Positions 8,748 through 17,314 of a stretch of DNA of 64,000 nt are shown piece after piece. A program made the translations under genes and the position numbers. Positions within the stretch are counted from its first letter, which is position 1; the number at the start of each line of letters is the position of its first letter. The notes beneath the pieces are model-generated. The model made no database searches. It was given only the letters and a program-made list of their open reading frames with translations, and had not been told where the DNA came from. Source of the DNA: Pseudobythopirellula maris (lineage in GTDB: Bacteria; Planctomycetota; Planctomycetia; Pirellulales; Lacipirellulaceae); assembly GCF_007859945.1 (NCBI RefSeq), contig NZ_SJPQ01000001.1, positions 1 through 64,000 on the forward strand, written 5' to 3'.

Positions 8748-10085
8748 ATGGCAGCTCGGTCGGAACAAAGTTTTCAGATTACCATCGCGATTTTGATCCT
8801 CTTCGTGCTGGTGTTCGCGGTGATGTCTTACCTCTTTTGGAAGTCGTCGTCGGACCGCGCGAGCACGATCGCCGACTTGGAGGTCAAACTGCGCACCGCC
8901 GAGGGCGCCGCTCGCAGCGAGGGGACCAAGAGCGAACAGTACCTGGGCATGATCGGCTTCGACGCCTTCACCGACCACGACGTGGTGCAGCAGCAGTTCG
9001 AGGCGGACCAGGCCAAGTACATGGCCAACTTCGACGAGAACAGCCGCGACTACCGCAGCGTGCTCGACTACATCTACGTCGAGAACGAGAAGATCGCTCG
9101 CCAAGAGGCCGAGTCGAAGGCCCGCGAGAAGGAACTCAAAGAGCGGCTCCTCGCGACCGAGACCGAGAAGGAGAACCAGATCGCGGCGTTCAAGCAAACG
9201 CTCGAACGCGTGCAGACCGACCTGGAAACGGAGCGCCGCAACTTCAACCAGGCTCGCGCCGAGCTCGAATCAGGCCGCCAGGAGTTGGCGCGTTCGCGTC
9301 AGCGTCAGCAGGACGATTTCAAATCTCAAATCGCCGACGCCCGCAGCAAACAGAACGCCGCCGAGAGCCAGCTCGAGAAGAGCGAGCGTTCGAAGCGTAG
9401 CCTGCTCGAGGCGCGCAAGCTCGAGTCGCCCAGCTTCGAATCGTCCGATGGACTCGTGAGCTACGTGAACCAGGGCAACCAAACCTTGTGGGTCAATCTC
9501 GGCCGCGCCGATTCTCTGCGGCCGCAGATCAGCTTCAGCGTGTTCGAATCGGACCTGATCGACGCGGGCAAGAGTGAGAAGAAGGGCTCGATCGAGATCA
9601 CCCGCCTGCTCGGCGACCACCTCGCCGAGGCCCGCATCACGAACGACGACCCACGTAACCCGATCCTGCCGGGCGACCAGATCTACAGCCAGGTGTGGCA
9701 ACGCGGCAAGGAGCTGCGGTTCGCCTTCACCGGCCTGATCGACCTGGACGGCGACGGCAAGAGCGACCTCGACCGGCTCAAGGACCTGGTGGCCCTCAAC
9801 GGCGCGACGATCGACGCCTACGCCGACATCGACGGCGTGGTCGAAGGCGAGATGGACGTGACGACCCGCTACTTGGTGCTCGGCGAGAACTCCGACCGGC
9901 CGAACCTCGGCGAACTGCGCAGGGCCTACAACACCATGAGCGAAGACGCCGACACGCTGGGCGTGGAGGTCATCACGCTCGACGAGTTCCTGACGCAGAT
10001 GGGCTACCGCCCGCAGGACCGCACCGTGTCGCTCGACAACGCGTCGTCGAAGTTCCGCCGCCGTGTTCCGGTGTCGCAACGCTAA
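8748..10085 (+). CDS. Membrane-anchored coiled-coil protein
   Basis: A 445-residue protein with one N-terminal transmembrane helix (about 10-32, TIAILILFVLVFAVMSYLFW) followed by a long coiled coil (about 38-235) rich in E, K, R, A and Q, then a compact beta-rich C-terminal part containing 'ETLWVNLG'-like strands and a region 'LDGDGKSDLDRLKDLVALNGATI' that looks Ca-loop-like but is probably coincidental. I do not recognise a characterised family; proteins of this plan occur in planctomycetes. The C-terminal domain would lie outside the membrane at the end of a stalk. Its 3' end overlaps the convergent gene at 10082 by four bases. RBS-like AGGAACAGG precedes the ATG. Confidence 0.75.
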   Translation: MAARSEQSFQITIAILILFVLVFAVMSYLFWKSSSDRASTIADLEVKLRTAEGAARSEGTKSEQYLGMIGFDAFTDHDVVQQQFEADQAKYMANFDENSRDYRSVLDYIYVENEKIARQEAESKAREKELKERLLATETEKENQIAAFKQTLERVQTDLETERRNFNQARAELESGRQELARSRQRQQDDFKSQIADARSKQNAAESQLEKSERSKRSLLEARKLESPSFESSDGLVSYVNQGNQTLWVNLGRADSLRPQISFSVFESDLIDAGKSEKKGSIEITRLLGDHLAEARITNDDPRNPILPGDQIYSQVWQRGKELRFAFTGLIDLDGDGKSDLDRLKDLVALNGATIDAYADIDGVVEGEMDVTTRYLVLGENSDRPNLGELRRAYNTMSEDADTLGVEVITLDEFLTQMGYRPQDRTVSLDNASSKFRRRVPVSQR

Positions 10086-10624
10086 ACGCTTTGCTGTGGG
10101 TCGCCGCCAGGCTCGGCGGCCCCAGGGGCTCGATGCTCTGGCGGCGCGCCACTCTGGGACGGCGGAGCCTCTTGGCCGGTCACGCCGAGTCCCGTGAACA
10201 ACGTATCCGCGATCCGCTGGATCTGCGCTTTGAGCGGCTTGGCTTGGGCCGACTTCGACGCGAGGACCCGCTCGAACAAGTCGGGCCTCAGGAACGCCTC
10301 GGCCGGGCTCTTGAGCCCCGCCTCGGTGGCGAGCCGACGCACCAGCCGGCCATCGGCCCGCGCCAGGCCGTGGGTCACACAGAGCCGCCGGAACAGCGAG
10401 TCGGTCCCGGTGAACGGGTTTTTCTTCGGCCGGTCGATCTTGAGCTTCGAGATCTTGTTTAGCACCACGAACAGCAGAACAAGACCTGCGACCATAACGG
10501 CCAGGCCGATGAGATCGCCCGCGTTCAGCTCGGCGTTCTTGCCGCTGAAGTGATCGCCCATGCTGGTCCAGCGTTCGCGGCTGTCGATCGCAAGCAGGGG
10601 CTCCAGGAGGGTAGCGATGATCAC
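10082..10624 (-). CDS. Small single-pass membrane protein, coupled to the HEAT-repeat gene
   Basis: A 180-residue protein starting with GTG at 10624; the start overlaps the stop of the upstream HEAT-repeat gene as GTGA, which favours translational coupling. An internal ATG (10561) is an alternative start. It has one clear transmembrane segment (DLIGLAVMVAGLVLLFVVL, about 37-55), then a cytoplasmic part with an FRRLCVTHGL helix and a proline-rich tail. I do not recognise the family with confidence. The coupling to a HEAT-repeat protein suggests the two act together, for example with the HEAT protein held at the membrane (inference). Confidence 0.65.
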   Translation of the reverse strand: MIIATLLEPLLAIDSRERWTSMGDHFSGKNAELNAGDLIGLAVMVAGLVLLFVVLNKISKLKIDRPKKNPFTGTDSLFRRLCVTHGLARADGRLVRRLATEAGLKSPAEAFLRPDLFERVLASKSAQAKPLKAQIQRIADTLFTGLGVTGQEAPPSQSGAPPEHRAPGAAEPGGDPQQSV

Positions 10625-12270
10625 GGATCGAACTCCTGTTGGAGCTCATCGATCATGCTTTGGGCCGCGTCGAGCGCCCGCAGACGGTCGGCGCTCTCGG
10701 CGGCGGTCTTGCGGACTTCGGCGCTGACGTCGTCGCGGCGGACATCGAGCGCCACGAGCGTGTCGGCGTCGAGCCGGCCGCTGCCCAGCACGCGGGCCGC
10801 TTCGGCGCGGACCCCCAGGTCGCTGTCCTCCATCAGCCGCATCAGGTCGCTGCGCACCTGGTCGACATAGCCCATCGCCTCGGTCATCTCCAACGCACGC
10901 AGGCGCCGCGAGACCGCCCCGGCGGCGAATTCCTGTCGCAGCCGTTGCGCCGCGCGGGCGTCGGCCTTGCCCACGAGCTCGCCGATGTCGCGTCGATGCT
11001 CCTCGCTGAGCCCGTCGTACTGATCGCGGTAGCGGATGAAGTTCACCTCGGGCAGCGCCCGCTGGGCCGCTTTGCGAACGGTCGACGACCTGCTCTCGAG
11101 CATCGACAGCAAGATCGGCATCGCCTGGGGATGCTTCTTCTTACGCAGACGCTGAGCGGCTGCGCTCGCCACGTGCGGGTCGCTGTCGGCGGCCGCCGTG
11201 AGCAACGGCTCGGCGCACTCGCTCGGGGGGACCGAGTCGAGCGCGAGCACGGCCGCGAGTCGACCCTCGGGGGCGCCGTGGCTGAGCATGTCGAACGCCA
11301 CCCCGGCGAGCTCCTCGCGGGGCATCTGCGAGGCGGCCCCGAGCTGAAGGGCGGCGGCTTGGGCGTCGCCCCGCATCGTATAGAGCGCCTCGCGGTGCTC
11401 GGCGGCGAGCCACGCGAAGCGGTCGATCTTCTTGGCGTTGTCGAGCGTGCGAATGCCGACCGGGCTGCCGACCTCGGTGAGCAGGCTCTCGACGAAGGAC
11501 CGATCGGTCCGTTGAGCGGCCACCTCGAGCAGCGCCGCGGGCGCGGTGCGGTCTTCGAGCGAACGCGCCACGAGCTCCCAGGCGGCGTGCGTGGGGCTAT
11601 CACGCAAGGCGTTGAGCAGCGGCTCGTGCCCCGCGTGCCTCGGGTTGTGGATCACCCTCAGCATGGTGGGGCTGTCGTGCGCGGTGAGCAGTAAGAACGC
11701 CTCGATCAGCTCGTCGCGGCGGTGCAGGTCGTACTGGTCGAGCGCCTCGCCGAGCTCGACCAAAGCGGCGCGACGCAAGAAAGCGGGGTCGCTCTGCAGT
11801 CGGCCACGCTTGCCGCGGCGCCGCAGGGCGATCTCGCCGTGCAGCTCTTTGGCGAGCAACAAGGCCGCTTCGGCGTGGCCCGCGGCCACAGAAACAGAGA
11901 ACTGCCGGGCGGCTTTAACCACGGCCGGCAAGGCGTCGAGCATCCGTCCCTCGGAGGCGAGCCGGCAGGCTTGCCGGCTCAGCGAGGCGTCGCTCGAACT
12001 GATCGCCCGTTGGACCGCCTTTCGCAGAGCGCCCCCTTCGGGCGCTTCGATGAGCTCGCGTCGCGACTCTTCATCGAGTCCGTCCGAGTCGGCGATCAAC
12101 TTGGCGTGGGCCGCCGGGTCTTCGCGGCGCACCAGGGTGCGCAGCGCCCCGATCCGCACCCGGGGGTGGGACGCAAACGAGGCCGCCAGCAACACGTCGC
12201 CCGCCGCCGAATGTCGCCAGCGTTTGAGCAAGTGCAGTGTCGTTTCGATTCCCGCTAGGGGAGCCGCCAT
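10621..12270 (-). CDS. HEAT-repeat protein
   Basis: A 549-residue protein made almost entirely of helical pairs of the HEAT/PBS-lyase type: 'ASHPRVRIGALRTLV', 'SDPHVASAAAQRLRKKKHPQAM', 'SSTVRKAAQRALPEV', 'SDLGVRAEAARVLG' and 'VSAEVRKTAAESADRL' are successive examples. No enzyme motif and no signal peptide are visible, so a cytoplasmic protein-interaction scaffold is the likely role. The ATG at 12270 (MAAPLAGIETTLHLL) is preferred to the longer open frame, whose extra 81 residues are proline/arginine-rich. It is coupled by a GTGA overlap to the small membrane-protein gene downstream. Confidence 0.75.
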   Translation of the reverse strand: MAAPLAGIETTLHLLKRWRHSAAGDVLLAASFASHPRVRIGALRTLVRREDPAAHAKLIADSDGLDEESRRELIEAPEGGALRKAVQRAISSSDASLSRQACRLASEGRMLDALPAVVKAARQFSVSVAAGHAEAALLLAKELHGEIALRRRGKRGRLQSDPAFLRRAALVELGEALDQYDLHRRDELIEAFLLLTAHDSPTMLRVIHNPRHAGHEPLLNALRDSPTHAAWELVARSLEDRTAPAALLEVAAQRTDRSFVESLLTEVGSPVGIRTLDNAKKIDRFAWLAAEHREALYTMRGDAQAAALQLGAASQMPREELAGVAFDMLSHGAPEGRLAAVLALDSVPPSECAEPLLTAAADSDPHVASAAAQRLRKKKHPQAMPILLSMLESRSSTVRKAAQRALPEVNFIRYRDQYDGLSEEHRRDIGELVGKADARAAQRLRQEFAAGAVSRRLRALEMTEAMGYVDQVRSDLMRLMEDSDLGVRAEAARVLGSGRLDADTLVALDVRRDDVSAEVRKTAAESADRLRALDAAQSMIDELQQEFDP

Positions 12271-12586
12271 GGGATGCTGTTGGTCGTGGTGGGGGCGTTT
12301 GGCGCGACGATTGCTAGGTTTGGAAACGGAGGGTTCGGGCGGGCCGGCGCCGTACGGCCCCTTTGTGCTTCGACCTCCAGGCGGCCCTGCCATCAGCCGA
12401 ACGCCCACGGCCGAGGTTGCCCGCAGGTGGGATCGCACCGCCTGGGGCGTGTTGCGGGACGGACCGACAGGCGTGACACTAGAGCTTGCCGCGTGGGCAA
12501 GGTTTGCGGCCACCGCCGCTCAAGCCTTCCCTAACGTCCAGTCTTTTGGAATCCATTTCCCCCCACCGATGACCTTGCCTCACGTG
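12271..12586. other. Divergent intergenic gap
   Basis: This 316-bp gap between the HEAT-repeat gene (minus) and the small ORF at 12587 (plus) contains no gene I can support. An AT-richer stretch around 12540-12560 may hold the plus-strand start signals; no convincing Shine-Dalgarno precedes 12587. Confidence 0.35.
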
Positions 12587-12853
12587 ATGACCGCCGAAGA
12601 GATCCTGCAGCGAGACTTTTTGCCCCTGCGGGCCCGGCTGATCGAGGTCGCCGCGATGCTCGACCGTCTCGACCGCGCCGGCGGCTCGCCGCCCGACGAC
12701 GAACGCATGGGGCTCGTCGCCCAGGCGATCGCCCGCTTGTCGGAAGATCGAGACGACCGCGCCGAGGACCTGCAGAGGCTGTTCAGCCTGCCGTACGACC
12801 CGGCTTGGCGCGAGAGCTTTGGCATCGAAAGCCGTTCGCAGAAAGCGCGCTAA
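12587..12853 (+). CDS. Small helical conserved hypothetical protein
   Basis: An 88-residue acidic, helical protein beginning MTAEEILQRDFLPLRARL. A second ATG at 12569 would add six residues. Composition and codon use match the neighbours, and the helix 'EVAAMLDRLDRA' is followed by 'MGLVAQAIARLSEDRDDRAEDLQRLFSLPYD' in two blocks, giving a helical hairpin. I know similar planctomycete small proteins but no function. It lies 74 bp before a TIM-barrel hydrolase gene on the same strand, so the pair is probably co-transcribed. Confidence 0.6.
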   Translation: MTAEEILQRDFLPLRARLIEVAAMLDRLDRAGGSPPDDERMGLVAQAIARLSEDRDDRAEDLQRLFSLPYDPAWRESFGIESRSQKAR

Positions 12854-12927
12854 CCCGCCTCTCTCGCGGCCTCAACTCTCACCCTGCGAATGGCCTATCA
12901 CCAGCGGCTACGAGCCGCCAGCCGCCC

Positions 12928-13740
12928 ATGGACTACATCGACCCCCACATCCACTTCGTTTCGCGCACGACCGACGACTACGAGACCCTCGCCAAGATGG
13001 GCTGCGTCGCCGTGAGCGAACCCGCTTTCTGGGCAGGCTACGACCGTGGATCGGCCGAGGGCTTCCGCGACTACTTCGAGCAGCTCACTTCCTTCGAGCC
13101 GTCGCGGGCAGCGCAGTACAGTTTGCGGCATTACAGTTGGCTCTGCATCAACGCCAAAGAGGCCGAGAATGTTGAGCTTTCGCGCGAGGTGATCGCCTTG
13201 ATCCCCGAGTACCTCGACCGCCCCGGCGTGCTGGGGATTGGCGAGATCGGGCTGAACAAGAACACCCGCAACGAGGCGACCGTTTTTCTCGAGCACCTCG
13301 ACCTAGCGGCGCGAACCGACGAGCTTGTGCTGATCCACACGCCGCACCTCGCCGACAAGCTGCCCGGCACGCGGATGATCCTCGACATGCTCACGAGCGA
13401 CGCCCGCATCAAACCCTCGCGCACTTTGGTCGATCACGTGGAGGAGCACACGGTTCGCGAAGTGCTGGAACGCGGCTACTGGGCCGGCATGACGCTCTAC
13501 CCCACCACGAAGTGCACCCCCGAGCGGGCGGCCGACATCGTGGAGCGCTACGGCCCCGAACGGCTGATGGTCAACTCGGCCGGAGACTGGGGACCGTCGA
13601 AGCCAACCGCCGTGCCCGACTTCATCTTTGAGATGCGCCGCCGGGGGCACGACGAGTCGCTGATACGTCGCGTGGTGTACGACAACCCGCTCGAGTTCTT
13701 TGGTCAATGCGCACGCTTCGAGTTCTCACCGCGCGGTTGA
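12928..13740 (+). CDS. TatD-like TIM-barrel metal-dependent hydrolase
   Basis: A 270-residue predicted amidohydrolase-superfamily protein of the COG1099 type (assignment from memory). The N-terminal metal motif DPHIHF (4-9), the Glu strand 'GIGEIGLNK', the His strand 'LVLIHTPH' and a further 'LVDHVEEHT' block are in the TatD order; 'MVNSAGDWG' supplies the expected late Asp. It therefore probably binds one or two divalent metals. Substrate is unknown. It follows the small helical protein gene with short spacing. The ATG at 12928 is chosen because the metal motif begins directly after it; the open frame runs further upstream without family-like sequence. Confidence 0.8.
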   Translation: MDYIDPHIHFVSRTTDDYETLAKMGCVAVSEPAFWAGYDRGSAEGFRDYFEQLTSFEPSRAAQYSLRHYSWLCINAKEAENVELSREVIALIPEYLDRPGVLGIGEIGLNKNTRNEATVFLEHLDLAARTDELVLIHTPHLADKLPGTRMILDMLTSDARIKPSRTLVDHVEEHTVREVLERGYWAGMTLYPTTKCTPERAADIVERYGPERLMVNSAGDWGPSKPTAVPDFIFEMRRRGHDESLIRRVVYDNPLEFFGQCARFEFSPRG

Positions 13741-13799
13741 TGGGCAAAGCGGCTGACCGCTTCAGCTGGTGGTTTTTGCCTAATAATGCGAAATGGAAT

Positions 13800-13827
13800 T
13801 TGACTCCTAGTGAAGGCTCGGTAAGCT
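13800..13827 (+). promoter_or_regulatory. Candidate sigma70 promoter
   Basis: TTGACT (13800-13805), 16-bp spacer, TAAGCT (13822-13827), about 150 bp before the secreted-protein gene at 13979. The -35 is good and the -10 is weak; the same TTGACT-N16 arrangement appears before dnaA. Confidence 0.35.
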
Positions 13828-13978
13828 GGCCGAATGGCTGTCGAATTGTGATTGAAATCACGTTCGGATAGCCGCCGCAGCGATGGATGCTGTGAAACGA
13901 CAGGCGAAACCACCCTCCCCCCTTTGCGCCTGGTCCCCGATCCCCTCGGCGGACACGCTGAACTAGGAGTTCGATCCC

Positions 13979-14497
13979 ATGCAGGTCTCTGCGCTGAAGG
14001 TCCGCGCCGTTGTTGCGGTGCTGCTGCCTCTCACGTTCCACACGGCTGCTCAGGCCATCACGTACGTGAGCGATCCTCACTCGCCGGCCTCTGAGCGTTC
14101 GACCGAAACGCTCGGGCCCATGGTGAGCCCGCCCAGGGGAATGCTCAAGCGGCCGCTGGACTCGCAATCGGACGGGCAGTTCTGCGAGTCCGAGGCCCAC
14201 CCGACCGGCGGCCCGCTCGACGAACACGCCGAGCCGATCGAAACGATTCTATTTTTCGGCGATCTGTCAGCCGACGCCGCCGCGCTGCGGATGCGACACG
14301 AAGAGACGCGCGGCGCGACATTCTTGCTCGGCGACACCGACCGCGACGGGATCGTCAGCACGACCGATTATTTTGTCTGGCGGGTCCGTCGAGAGGGGGC
14401 TCTGCGTTCCTTTCTTGACCACGGCCAGGCGTTGGGAGTCAGCGGATTGGACGACGGCCGAGCGTGGTGGTCACGCGGTGGGTTGGCGTTGCGGTAG
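13979..14497 (+). CDS. Secreted protein with a dockerin-like calcium loop
   Basis: A 172-residue protein with a signal peptide (about 1-26, ending TAAQA). Near residues 121-134 it has GDTDRDGIVSTTDYFVWR, which matches the D-x-D-x-D-G Ca-binding loop of dockerin type I repeats, common in planctomycete exported proteins. Only one full loop is seen, so it is a half-dockerin or a degenerate one. The rest has no recognisable domain. It lies convergent to the methyltransferase gene, with 23 bp between the stops. Confidence 0.55.
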   Translation: MQVSALKVRAVVAVLLPLTFHTAAQAITYVSDPHSPASERSTETLGPMVSPPRGMLKRPLDSQSDGQFCESEAHPTGGPLDEHAEPIETILFFGDLSADAAALRMRHEETRGATFLLGDTDRDGIVSTTDYFVWRVRREGALRSFLDHGQALGVSGLDDGRAWWSRGGLALR

Positions 14498-14520
14498 CTC
14501 GCCGGGCTCTTTGACTCGGT

Positions 14521-15753
14521 TCACGAGTTGCTCGCCACGCGTCTCGCTGCGATGACGGCCGGCTTGCCGTTGCGAGGGGCGATCAGCAGCGTGGCCTCGG
14601 CGTCGCCGCGGGGCCTGAGCTGTTTGCGCAGCGCCGCCGGGTCGACGCTGAGGCCCCGCACTTTGATCTCGAGCCTGCCGACCGATCGCTCGTCGAGCCA
14701 CGCCGACAGGCGTTTGCGATCCATCGGCATCACGTCGAGCACCTCGAAAGCCGCGAGCAAGGGCTCTCGGGGCGCTTTGTCGGCGGTGAAGTAAGCGACC
14801 CCCGGCTCGACGCCCCCGAGCCCGTGCTTCGCGGCGAGCGCGCCGCTGAGATCGGCGGCCAGCACGGCGGGGTCGGGTTCGAGCACGTAGCGTCCCAGGC
14901 TCGTGGCCGGCTCGATCGCGGCGCCCGCCGGGCCTACGAAGGTGGCGATGCGGCTCTCGCTCTCAGGAATGTTGGCGCCCGCCCTGATCGCCGTGGCCCG
15001 GCGTTTTCCCGCTTGCGTGGCGAGGGCGCCCGACCAAACCACCAGCTGGCGGCATTCGCCGCCGCGGCTGATCCACTCGAGCTCGCGCTCCTGGCGCCAA
15101 GTCTCGGGCGCCTCGGCCGCCGGGGCTAGCTTGATCGCGGCGTGCGGCGTGGCGGCGTGCATCGCCTCGAGCGTTTCGAGCGAGGGCGAATGGGCCGCGA
15201 CTTGTGTGGTGCGCCGTCCCTGCGGGCGGCGGTCGGGGTCGATGTGCCAGGCAGCGCAATCGGCGACCGCCGCGACGCTCGCCTCGCACGACTGGACGGC
15301 CACGTTCTCCAGGCCGTAAGCCGCGGCGTTACGCTCGGCGAACCGGGCGAGCACGCCGTCGCGGTCGACGCCGCTGGCCGGTGCGACGCCGCCCAATGCG
15401 ATGAGGTCGCCCCCCACGCCGGTGCAGAGGTCACGCGCATCGCGGCGCCCCGCGAATCGCTCGGCTTTGTAGCGGGCGGTCCACTCATCGGTCGCCTGCT
15501 CGAGACCCACGCGGCTGAAGAACATGTGATCGGAGCGCGAGAACTTGTTCGCCGCGCGGCGCCTCAGCTCGACGGTGAGCAGCACCAAAGCCGCCCGCTG
15601 GGGCGGAAGAGACTTCCGCAGCCGGGCGACCGTCTGGGGCGTCGCCTGCGCCTCGGCGTTATCGACGAGCAGGCGGTTGGCTTCCTCCCCCAAAAGCCAC
15701 GCGCAATCCGCAGGATCGATCGGGTCGTTTCCGGCTGGGGGGGTCGTTGGCAT
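14521..15753 (-). CDS. Class I SAM-dependent methyltransferase with THUMP-like domain
   Basis: A 410-residue predicted RNA methyltransferase. The Rossmann SAM-binding strand is DLCTGVGGDLIAL (about 143-155), followed by the expected acidic 'GVDRDGVLARFAERNA' and 'HIDPDRRPQGRRT', where the catalytic motif IV normally lies. The C-terminal ~90 residues ('LSAWLDERSVGRLEIKVRG', 'RPRGDAEATLLIA') match the THUMP-like domain found behind such methyltransferases. Start at 15753 (MPTTPPAG) is preferred over a longer frame with no family-like sequence. Target nucleotide is unknown. Confidence 0.8.
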   Translation of the reverse strand: MPTTPPAGNDPIDPADCAWLLGEEANRLLVDNAEAQATPQTVARLRKSLPPQRAALVLLTVELRRRAANKFSRSDHMFFSRVGLEQATDEWTARYKAERFAGRRDARDLCTGVGGDLIALGGVAPASGVDRDGVLARFAERNAAAYGLENVAVQSCEASVAAVADCAAWHIDPDRRPQGRRTTQVAAHSPSLETLEAMHAATPHAAIKLAPAAEAPETWRQERELEWISRGGECRQLVVWSGALATQAGKRRATAIRAGANIPESESRIATFVGPAGAAIEPATSLGRYVLEPDPAVLAADLSGALAAKHGLGGVEPGVAYFTADKAPREPLLAAFEVLDVMPMDRKRLSAWLDERSVGRLEIKVRGLSVDPAALRKQLRPRGDAEATLLIAPRNGKPAVIAARRVASNS

Positions 15754-16036
15754 GGCGCCGAGGGGCTCGACCCTGCGTGATGAGCGTGCTGCGACGTCCG
15801 CCGCAACGTTCTTCAAACGCGGGCCGTCCAAACGTCGAAGTTACCACAGCACCAAGGCCGTACGCCACCGACGCGACAAGCCGCTAGCGCGGCGAAGTTT
15901 TGAGAACTGTGAACGACCGAGAAGAGGGATGACACGAGAGACGACTCCGGCGATCGATATGAGGCGTGCTTCTGGAGAGTGAAGAGAACGTGGCCCCCAA
16001 GCAATGCTGCGGGGGCGACGCGCAACGGGAACCAAT

Positions 16037-16074
16037 GGCGGAGGGGCTGGTGCGCAGCGGCCCCTCCGCCTTTT
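16037..16074 (+). terminator. Intrinsic terminator-like hairpin, preceded by a second hairpin
   Basis: GGCGGAGGGGC (16037-16047) pairs perfectly with GCCCCTCCGCC (16060-16070) over a 12-nt loop and is followed by TTTT. A smaller hairpin (GCCCCC 15993-15998 with GGGGGC 16011-16016) lies just upstream. No plus-strand gene precedes it, so within the 392-bp gap 15754-16145 these two hairpins mark either a short untranslated RNA or an attenuated leader for the gene at 16146. Confidence 0.55.
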
Positions 16075-16145
16075 GGCGTTTCCACCGAGAGGCGGCGACG
16101 TGATGCAGACTGTCAATTGGGACTAACGACGGAAGGACGACGGCG

Positions 16146-17075
16146 ATGCTACTCCGACCGACCGCGATGATTGGCGTGTTAGGCGCCGCCGTAGCCGCGC
16201 CCTACGTCATCACGCAGTCGCCAGAGACAGTCGAGCACTTCTGGCCCGCTGCGGGTGCGCCGGCCGAGGTCGCCCCCGCACCGACCCACGATGCGCCGAC
16301 GCTCGATCCGGCGACACTCGCTGCGCCGTCGATCGACATGACCGCCGGCCCGGGCGAGCACATCTACAGGAGCGCGGCACCGATCGAGGGGTCTCCGCAT
16401 TACCGGCTGGTCGACGTGCTGCGGCTCGACATCACGCGTGAGTGGGTTTACCAGCACTGGGCGCGCAAGTCGACCGGCTTGGCCGAGCTCGACCTGTTCG
16501 GCGTGCGTGTGCCGCTGGTCACGGGCGCCGGCATGACCGACTTGGCCGGGTCGCTCTCCTATTATTTCGACAACCAAGGTCTGCTGCAAAAGATCCGCTT
16601 CCACGGCCGCACGGCCGACACCACGCAGCTCGTGGGCCTCTTCACGCAGCACTACGGGCTGGTGCGTCAGGCGAGCCAACTGCCTGGCGAGCAGCTTTAT
16701 CAGCGGATGTCCAAGAAGCGGGTCGAGAGCGAGCTGCGGTCGCGGCCCGAGTCCGTCCTGTGGTCCACGACGCCGCACGAGAGCTTTGTGGTCGACTTCG
16801 AACTCAACCGCCCCGGCGGGGGCCGGTTCGTCGAACCTCCCAAGCCGCAGCTCATGATCCCGCAAGCGGCGGGCGCCCCGGCCCCGCAGGCCGCCGATCC
16901 GGCGGCGACTCCCGAGGCGGAGCCAGTCTTCCCGTCGCGGACTTTCGTGCAAGACGCGCCGCCCAAGCCGCCCGAGCCAGCCGCCGCACGCGCGGCGTCC
17001 GAGGCGCCAGCCGCGGCGCCCGCGACCCAGGCGCCGGTGCATGTCGCTCGGCCATGGGATCGCTGGCCAAACTGA
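16146..17075 (+). CDS. DUF6690-like planctomycete protein
   Basis: A 309-residue protein with an N-terminal hydrophobic segment (MIGVLGAAVAAPYVITQ) that could be an anchor or uncleaved signal. The central block 'HYRLVDVLRLDITREWVYQHW', 'GVRVPLVTG', 'DLAGSLSYYFDNQGLLQKIRFHG' and 'LVGLFTQHYGLVR' fits the family I recall as DUF6690. The C-terminal third is proline- and alanine-rich and probably disordered. Function is unknown; the domain resembles a small exported sensor or carrier rather than an enzyme. It is preceded by a two-hairpin leader. Confidence 0.7.
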   Translation: MLLRPTAMIGVLGAAVAAPYVITQSPETVEHFWPAAGAPAEVAPAPTHDAPTLDPATLAAPSIDMTAGPGEHIYRSAAPIEGSPHYRLVDVLRLDITREWVYQHWARKSTGLAELDLFGVRVPLVTGAGMTDLAGSLSYYFDNQGLLQKIRFHGRTADTTQLVGLFTQHYGLVRQASQLPGEQLYQRMSKKRVESELRSRPESVLWSTTPHESFVVDFELNRPGGGRFVEPPKPQLMIPQAAGAPAPQAADPAATPEAEPVFPSRTFVQDAPPKPPEPAAARAASEAPAAAPATQAPVHVARPWDRWPN

Positions 17076-17116
17076 TTGAGCCGAGCGGCCGCGGTGCGGG
17101 GAGGCGGGCATGGTGT

Positions 17117-17195
17117 GGGAGGCTCTGGGACGCCGATGACGCGCTCCCAGCAATTCTCGGTGGGCATATCACGACCGGCGTCGGAGACGCCTCCC
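17117..17195. repeat. ~80-bp inverted-repeat element, GGCGTCGGAGACGCC family, copy 2
   Basis: The right arm GGCGTCGGAGACGCCTCCC (17177-17195) is identical to the arm at 5395-5413. The left arm (17117-17137, beginning GGGAGGC and ending GACGCCGAT) is a degenerate version of the 5334 arm. Total size and spacing match copy 1, so the two are members of one dispersed family, here just after the DUF6690-like gene. Confidence 0.7.
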
Positions 17196-17314
17196 CCCGC
17201 TCAGAATCCATCACAGCTCAGCCCCAACCACAGCTCAGCCAATCAATCTGCCCTGCCCTACCCCGCCCTGCTTCGGGCTGACGCGGTGCTGGTTGGACGG
17301 CTATCTTGACGCCT

